Of a stretch of DNA of 64,000 nucleotides, positions 60,691 to 64,000 are shown piece by piece (positions within the stretch are counted from its first letter, which is position 1; each line of letters starts with the position of its first letter). The stretch lies in assembly GCF_004102725.1 (NCBI RefSeq), contig NZ_LHQS01000001.1, forward strand, positions 186,001-250,000. The letters are read 5' to 3'. This stretch comes from Methanoculleus taiwanensis. GTDB lineage: Archaea > Halobacteriota > Methanomicrobia > Methanomicrobiales > Methanoculleaceae. The notes under the pieces were generated by a model. It was not told where the DNA came from, did no database searches, and was given only the letters and a program-made list of their open reading frames with translations. A program made the position numbers and the translations under genes.

Positions 60691-60714
60691 ATAACCCCTT
60701 TATTTCCAGTGGAG
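60691..60714 (-). other. Origin recognition box, ORB-d (minus orientation)
   Basis: On the minus strand: CTCCACTGGAAATAAAGGGG followed by TTATCC. It shares the GGGGTTATC tail with ORB-c. Inverted relative to ORB-e. Confidence 0.75.
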
Positions 60715-60909
60715 ATGAAGATTTATTCGGCTTTTTTTGGTGCTGGAGATCGGAGGTACCCCTGTCGAACAGTATGGAACCTGTCCGTTGAATCCCGGAA
60801 GGATCTTCGAAATTTGCGAATGCGGAAGAACCCGGGAAATTCGGGACATCAGCGATCCCGGAGGGTCTAAAAAGTCCGTGAGAATGGACGAGGATGGTGA
60901 AAACCGGTC

Positions 60910-60934
60910 GGTTCCACTGGAAATAAAGGGGTTC
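60910..60934 (+). other. Origin recognition box, ORB-e
   Basis: GTTCCACTGGAAATAAAGGG followed by GTTC, a near-perfect ORB. It is directly followed by AGAGAGGTACAC, also present next to the AT-rich stretch of oriC. Confidence 0.78.
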
Positions 60935-61041
60935 AGAGAGGTACACGGACGCGCTGTCTCATCTCTTCCCGGTGTCGGACGAGGCCGCCCGACCATACTT
61001 ACATATACTGCCTGATGATAGTCTCATCCGGAGAAAGAACC

Positions 61042-61344
61042 ATGCGGAAAGCGGTAATAAACGCATTTGTCGATGCTATCGCCCTGATTCTATTCATACC
61101 CTCCCTCATATCGGGAGTTGTCCTGTACGTCGTCCTTCCCTCGGGGGGAGGCGGGTTTCGCGGCGGCACCAGTGTCGCGAGCGCCGATATCTTTCTCGGC
61201 ATCGCCAGGAGCGACTGGAAGGATCTGCATACGTATACAAGTCTCGCCTTTGCGGCACTCATCATCGTGCACCTCCTCCTCCACTGGCGGTATATGCGGT
61301 CTCTCGGGCGTATCTTCCGTGGAACCCGCACCGATACGGAGTGA
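61042..61344 (+). CDS. Small membrane protein, DUF4405-like
   Basis: 100 residues from ATG 61042, with CCGGAGA upstream. Two membrane helices (AFVDAIALILFIPSLISGVV and YTSLAFAALIIVHLLLHWRY) with a His-containing end HLLLHWRYMRSLGRI, typical of DUF4405/cytochrome b561-like two-helix proteins that might bind heme or metals. A Gly-rich loop FRGGTSVASADIFLGIAR lies between them. It stands alone between the second ORB pair and the purA region. Function unknown. Confidence 0.7.
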   Translation: MRKAVINAFVDAIALILFIPSLISGVVLYVVLPSGGGGFRGGTSVASADIFLGIARSDWKDLHTYTSLAFAALIIVHLLLHWRYMRSLGRIFRGTRTDTE

Positions 61345-61781
61345 TGATCCTTTCTCCGTAGGCCGTGACCTGCAGGTGAAGGGATGGCAGCGGAGCCCAA
61401 CCCCGAGAGTGTCCCGTTAAAGAGACGGGTCGAGGCGATCGAGGATTCCGTCTCTGATACCCACCTTTTTTGAAACCCTTGTGCTCTCCCCGTCGCAATC
61501 ATGCGGTATGGGTTGCCGCGATGGATGTTGACTGAGATATCACGGTGCAACGCCTGCCAATGTCGCATACCCAGCCGTATATCATTATTCCTGCTACGCT
61601 GAAGCGCTGACGGGCAGCCTGACCTGGGCAGAGCCGGCGGGCGGGTACCGGAGTGGCCGCCCGAAGCGGCCGGTAGAACGGGCAGGGTTCCCGGGGAGCA
61701 TCCGCCGCCGAATGCCCCGGCTAATTGAGCACATTCGATGTTTTTATCACTATGAATCACTCCATCCTACATGATAGAACA
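61345..61781. other. 437-bp intergenic region with GC-rich hairpins
   Basis: It has an oligo-T tract after CCCACC (61466-61471), a possible late terminator for the DUF4405-like gene. About 61600-61720 is G+C-rich, with three copies of GGGCAG and two hairpins: GGCCGC/GCGGCC (around 61650-61675) and CCGGGG...CCCCGG (61691-61720; extended by CAT/ATG). A TATA element TTTTTATC (61740-61747) for purA follows. It could hold a small RNA, but no family was recognised. Confidence 0.3.
61464..61471 (+). terminator. Oligo-T tract
   Basis: Six T residues after CCCACC, 120 bp past the DUF4405-like stop; a candidate termination site. Confidence 0.3.
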
Positions 61782-62792
61782 ATGAGCTGCACAGTTATCG
61801 TCGGCGGATTCTTCGGAGACGAAGGAAAGGGTAAGATCGTGGCGCACATCGCCTACGAAGACAGACCGACAATCATCTCACGCGGCGGTGTCGGGCCGAA
61901 TGCGGGGCATACCGTCCAGGTCGGTGAGAAAGAGTACGGCGTCCGGATGGTGCCGTCGGGTTTCATCTATCCGGATGCCCGTCTCATGATCGGGAGCGGC
62001 GTTCTTGTAGATCCCCGCGTATTTCAGCGGGAGGTCGACCTTCTCGGCGTCGGAGATCGGATCTACATCGACGGTCGCTCGGGGATCATCGAAGAGGAGC
62101 ATATCGAGCGCGACCGCGGGAGCGAACACCTCAAGACCAAGATCGGCAGCACCGGAACCGGATGCGGCCCGGCGAACGCCGACCGGGTGATGCGGACCTC
62201 CCGGCAGGCGAAGGACGTGCCGGAGCTCGCCCGATATATCACCGACGTTCCCTGCGAGGTCAACGCCGCCATCGAGCAGGGCGAGGCGGTGCTGCTCGAG
62301 GGCACCCAGGGTTTCGGGATCTCGCTCTACTATGGAACCTACCCCTATGTCACGAGCAAGGATACGTCGGCCTCGCAGATCGCCGCTGACAACGGTGTCG
62401 GCCCGACGAGAGTCGACGACGTGATCGTCGTCTTCAAGGCATTCCCGACCCGGGTCGGAGAAGGGCCTTTCTCGACCGAGATGACGCTTAAGGAGTCGAA
62501 CAGTCTCGGTATTGAGGAGTTCGGGACTGTGACGCACCGCCAGCGCCGGATCGGCCTCTGGGACGGTGAGATGGCCAGGTACTCCGCTATGATCAACGGG
62601 TGTACCCAGGCTGCGATCACCGGTATCGACCGGATCGACGCTTCCTGCTACGGCGTCACCGAGTATGCAAAACTTACGAAGAAGGCGAAAGACTTCATCG
62701 CGCAGGCAGAAGAGGATATCAGAGCGCCCGTGACGCTGATCTCAACGGGGCCCGATATCTCTCAGATCATCGATCTGCGGAAGGATCTATGA
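61782..62792 (+). CDS. purA: Adenylosuccinate synthetase (archaeal short form)
   Basis: 336 residues from ATG 61782, with an upstream TATA at about 61743. N-terminal GTP/IMP site: GGFFGDEGKGKIVAHIA, SRGGVGPNAGHTV. Then KTKIGSTGTGCGPANADRVM, LLEGTQGFGISLYYGTYPYV and DNGVGPTRVDDVIVVFKAF. It lacks about 90 residues found in bacterial PurA, normal for archaeal forms. Converts IMP and aspartate to adenylosuccinate with GTP. Its stop overlaps the Trm112-like gene start by four bases. Confidence 0.95.
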   Translation: MSCTVIVGGFFGDEGKGKIVAHIAYEDRPTIISRGGVGPNAGHTVQVGEKEYGVRMVPSGFIYPDARLMIGSGVLVDPRVFQREVDLLGVGDRIYIDGRSGIIEEEHIERDRGSEHLKTKIGSTGTGCGPANADRVMRTSRQAKDVPELARYITDVPCEVNAAIEQGEAVLLEGTQGFGISLYYGTYPYVTSKDTSASQIAADNGVGPTRVDDVIVVFKAFPTRVGEGPFSTEMTLKESNSLGIEEFGTVTHRQRRIGLWDGEMARYSAMINGCTQAAITGIDRIDASCYGVTEYAKLTKKAKDFIAQAEEDIRAPVTLISTGPDISQIIDLRKDL

Positions 62793-62974
62793 GACGCGAT
62801 CTGCTGGATATCCTCTGCTGCCCTGTCTGCAAGGGTGCACTGATCCTGACGGTCACCGAAGAGAACGCCGACGAGATACTGGAAGGGAGCCTTCGATGCG
62901 AGGCTTGCAGCGTCTCCTACCCCATCTGCGAGGGCATCCCAAACCTCCTCCCGAAGTCGCCCGCTGAGGACTGA
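62789..62974 (+). CDS. Trm112-family zinc-ribbon methyltransferase activator
   Basis: 61 residues, ATG overlapping the purA stop (ATGA). Trm112p-like zinc binding: LLDILCCPVCKGALILTV with one Cys pair and LRCEACSVSYPICEGIPNLL with the second pair. In eukaryotes and archaea Trm112 binds and activates several methyltransferases that modify tRNA, rRNA and release factor. No methyltransferase partner is adjacent. Length of about 60 residues is the usual minimal form. Confidence 0.88.
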   Translation: MRRDLLDILCCPVCKGALILTVTEENADEILEGSLRCEACSVSYPICEGIPNLLPKSPAED

Positions 62975-62982
62975 GAGCCGCG

Positions 62983-63507
62983 ATGCCGGTTGAGATTCAC
63001 TTAAACAGGCGGGGCATCAACTCGATCGAGGTGCACCCGGAGGTGGCGGTCACGGCAGGGAGCGACCTCGCCCTTGAGATGATCAACCACGGCGCTCCCC
63101 TGCACCTGACGCTTTCGAGTCAGAACTCGGGAATGTTCACCGACTTTTTCCACGCGAATCTCTACGTTGCCGACCGCGAAGCCTTCATAATACCGATACG
63201 GCCGGATTCGTACCCGGGTTTCTTCGACGTCGCGATCATTACCGGGTACGGTGCCAAGCGGGCGGCATTCCGGGTGGTCGTCCACCAGGTGCCGCCCGAA
63301 GTCCCGGAGGAGCCGGAAGAACTGCCCCCACACCCCCAGGCTCCGGCACGGCGGATCGGCGTCGCCCTCCCGGCCGGTTTTCTCGTAGCCGCAGGCCTCG
63401 TGCTGTACGGTCTCTGGCTTGCCTTCCGGCTCGATATGTATAATTATACGGCATTCCTCGCGCTGCTCGCCGGAGTTCTCATGCTATGGTTCTCGCGGCG
63501 CTCGTAG
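62983..63507 (+). CDS. Uncharacterised conserved membrane-anchored protein
   Basis: 174 residues. About 110 N-terminal residues form a beta-sandwich-like domain (IHLNRRGINSIEVHPEVAVT, ALEMINHGAPLHLTLSSQNS), followed by a Pro/Glu-rich linker (PEEPEELPPHPQAPARR) and two membrane helices (VALPAGFLVAAGLVLYGLWL and YTAFLALLAGVLMLWF). The layout resembles DUF7524-type archaeal proteins. No signal peptide; the beta domain would face the cytoplasm or outside depending on orientation. Its end overlaps cbiB by 22 bp, so the two are translationally linked. Confidence 0.7.
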   Translation: MPVEIHLNRRGINSIEVHPEVAVTAGSDLALEMINHGAPLHLTLSSQNSGMFTDFFHANLYVADREAFIIPIRPDSYPGFFDVAIITGYGAKRAAFRVVVHQVPPEVPEEPEELPPHPQAPARRIGVALPAGFLVAAGLVLYGLWLAFRLDMYNYTAFLALLAGVLMLWFSRRS

Positions 63508-64000
63508 TCGCTCTTGCACTGCTGGTCGATCGGGCCGTCGGCGATCCCCGCTCGCCCCTGCACCCGGTCGCCCTGCTTGGACGGTTCATCGGGTGGTGGG
63601 GCGTCCCGTCCCGGTATCCGGCCTCTCTTCAGCGCGCCGCCGGTGTCGTCTTCACCCTCGCGACCGCGCTGCTCTTTGCCGCACCTTTCCTTATCGTCGA
63701 GGCTGCTGCCCCCTGGTTTCTCTACCTGATCGCCGCTCCCCTGCTCCTGAAGGCCTGTTTCGCCTGGCGGGCTCTCGAGGAGCATACCCGTGCAGTTGTA
63801 GAGGCGGCAGCAGGCGACCTTGACGAGGGGCGTGAGGCTGTCGGAATGATGGTGAGCCGCGAGACCGCCTCCCTCGACCGGGAACACGTCCTTTCCGCAG
63901 CCTACGAGTCGATGACCGAGAACCTGACGGACAGCATCGTCTCGCCGCTCTTCTACTTCGGTCTCTTCGGCCTCTCCGGGGCGGCGTTCTACCGCGCCGT
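63486..64000 (+). CDS. cbiB: Cobalamin biosynthesis protein CbiB/CobD (5' part)
   Basis: The first 171 residues are visible; the gene continues past the right edge. Start ATG 63486 inside the previous gene. CobD/CbiB hallmarks: LVDRAVGDPRSPLHPVALLG, LEEHTRAVVEAAAGDL, AVGMMVSRETASLDREHVLS and the catalytic-region YESMTENLTDSIVSPLFYF. This membrane enzyme joins the aminopropanol linker to adenosylcobyric acid in cobamide synthesis. Methanogens need corrinoids for methyl transfer. Confidence 0.93.
   Translation, partial: MVLAALVVALALLVDRAVGDPRSPLHPVALLGRFIGWWGVPSRYPASLQRAAGVVFTLATALLFAAPFLIVEAAAPWFLYLIAAPLLLKACFAWRALEEHTRAVVEAAAGDLDEGREAVGMMVSRETASLDREHVLSAAYESMTENLTDSIVSPLFYFGLFGLSGAAFYRA

Larger units (their letters stand above)
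60590..61041. other. Intergenic region with second inverted ORB pair
   Basis: 452 bp with no gene. It contains a direct repeat AGCTCTTTT (about 60614-60635) and a TTTTATAG element, the palindrome at 60667, ORB-d (minus, 60691-60714), ORB-e (plus, 60911-60933) and the shared 12-mer AGAGAGGTACAC at 60935. The ORBs are 200 bp apart and inverted, as at oriC. The right end holds the promoter of the next gene (ACATATACT near 61000). Confidence 0.65.

Noticed and set aside
61600-61720. Possible tRNA gene
   Set aside because: Hairpins do not form a cloverleaf and no T-loop GTTCGAATC-type sequence is present.
60999-61760. 253-codon minus-strand frame before purA
   Set aside because: Antisense to the DUF4405-like gene for much of its length, and lacks recognisable domains.

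Overview
The window looks like chromosome from a methanogenic euryarchaeon of the order Methanomicrobiales, most like Methanoculleus; the genus is an inference from gene content and GC-rich coding sequence. Archaeal hallmarks are Orc1/Cdc6 with origin recognition boxes, Hel308, the KEOPS subunit Cgi121, RIO1, a Pno1-type KH protein, an archaeal TyrRS, type II GAPDH, Tsr3, LarC, TATA/BRE promoters and many multi-PAS sensors. I saw no rRNA, tRNA, CRISPR array or insertion sequence.

Left part (1-24 kb) is signalling. A truncated HTH-PAS regulator lies at the left edge, with two full-length paralogs at 19.6-23.9 kb. A 0.6 kb intergenic region next to the first contains a good promoter and three strong hairpins (candidate RNA). 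Then a REC-multiPAS kinase is followed, without an evident internal promoter, by an NCS2 permease carrying an RsbW-like tail, a STAS protein, a membrane SpoIIE/RsbU-type phosphatase and an RsbW-like kinase: a complete bacterial-style partner-switching module in an archaeon. Around it are a PAS-GAF kinase, a lipoprotein, a DUF523/TudS-nucleoside deoxyribosyltransferase fusion, Tsr3, a PKD-dockerin surface protein, an unrecognised 614-residue protein with LarC, a DUF72 protein and a methyltransferase.

Middle (24-50 kb): polyphosphate kinase and exopolyphosphatase; on the opposite strand an Nramp-like transporter fused to two LytS-type 5TM domains, a TSUP permease and glucan phosphorylase; a ROK kinase/IMPACT/membrane peptidase-like operon; a feoA-feoB-dtxR operon with two palindromic operators; a PHP phosphoesterase; three tandem KTSC-domain genes; two TM2-like proteins; and a beta-helix surface protein with a second secreted, membrane-anchored protein.

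Right part (50-64 kb) is information processing: GAPDH, tyrS, rio1, pno1, hel308, cgi121, moaB, then an origin-like region with inverted ORB elements flanking an AT-rich stretch upstream of orc1/cdc6, then an Lrp-like regulator, an aminotransferase, a second inverted ORB pair, purA, a Trm112-like protein, an uncharacterised membrane protein and the start of cbiB/cobD. ORB-like sequences therefore occur at three places over 7 kb.
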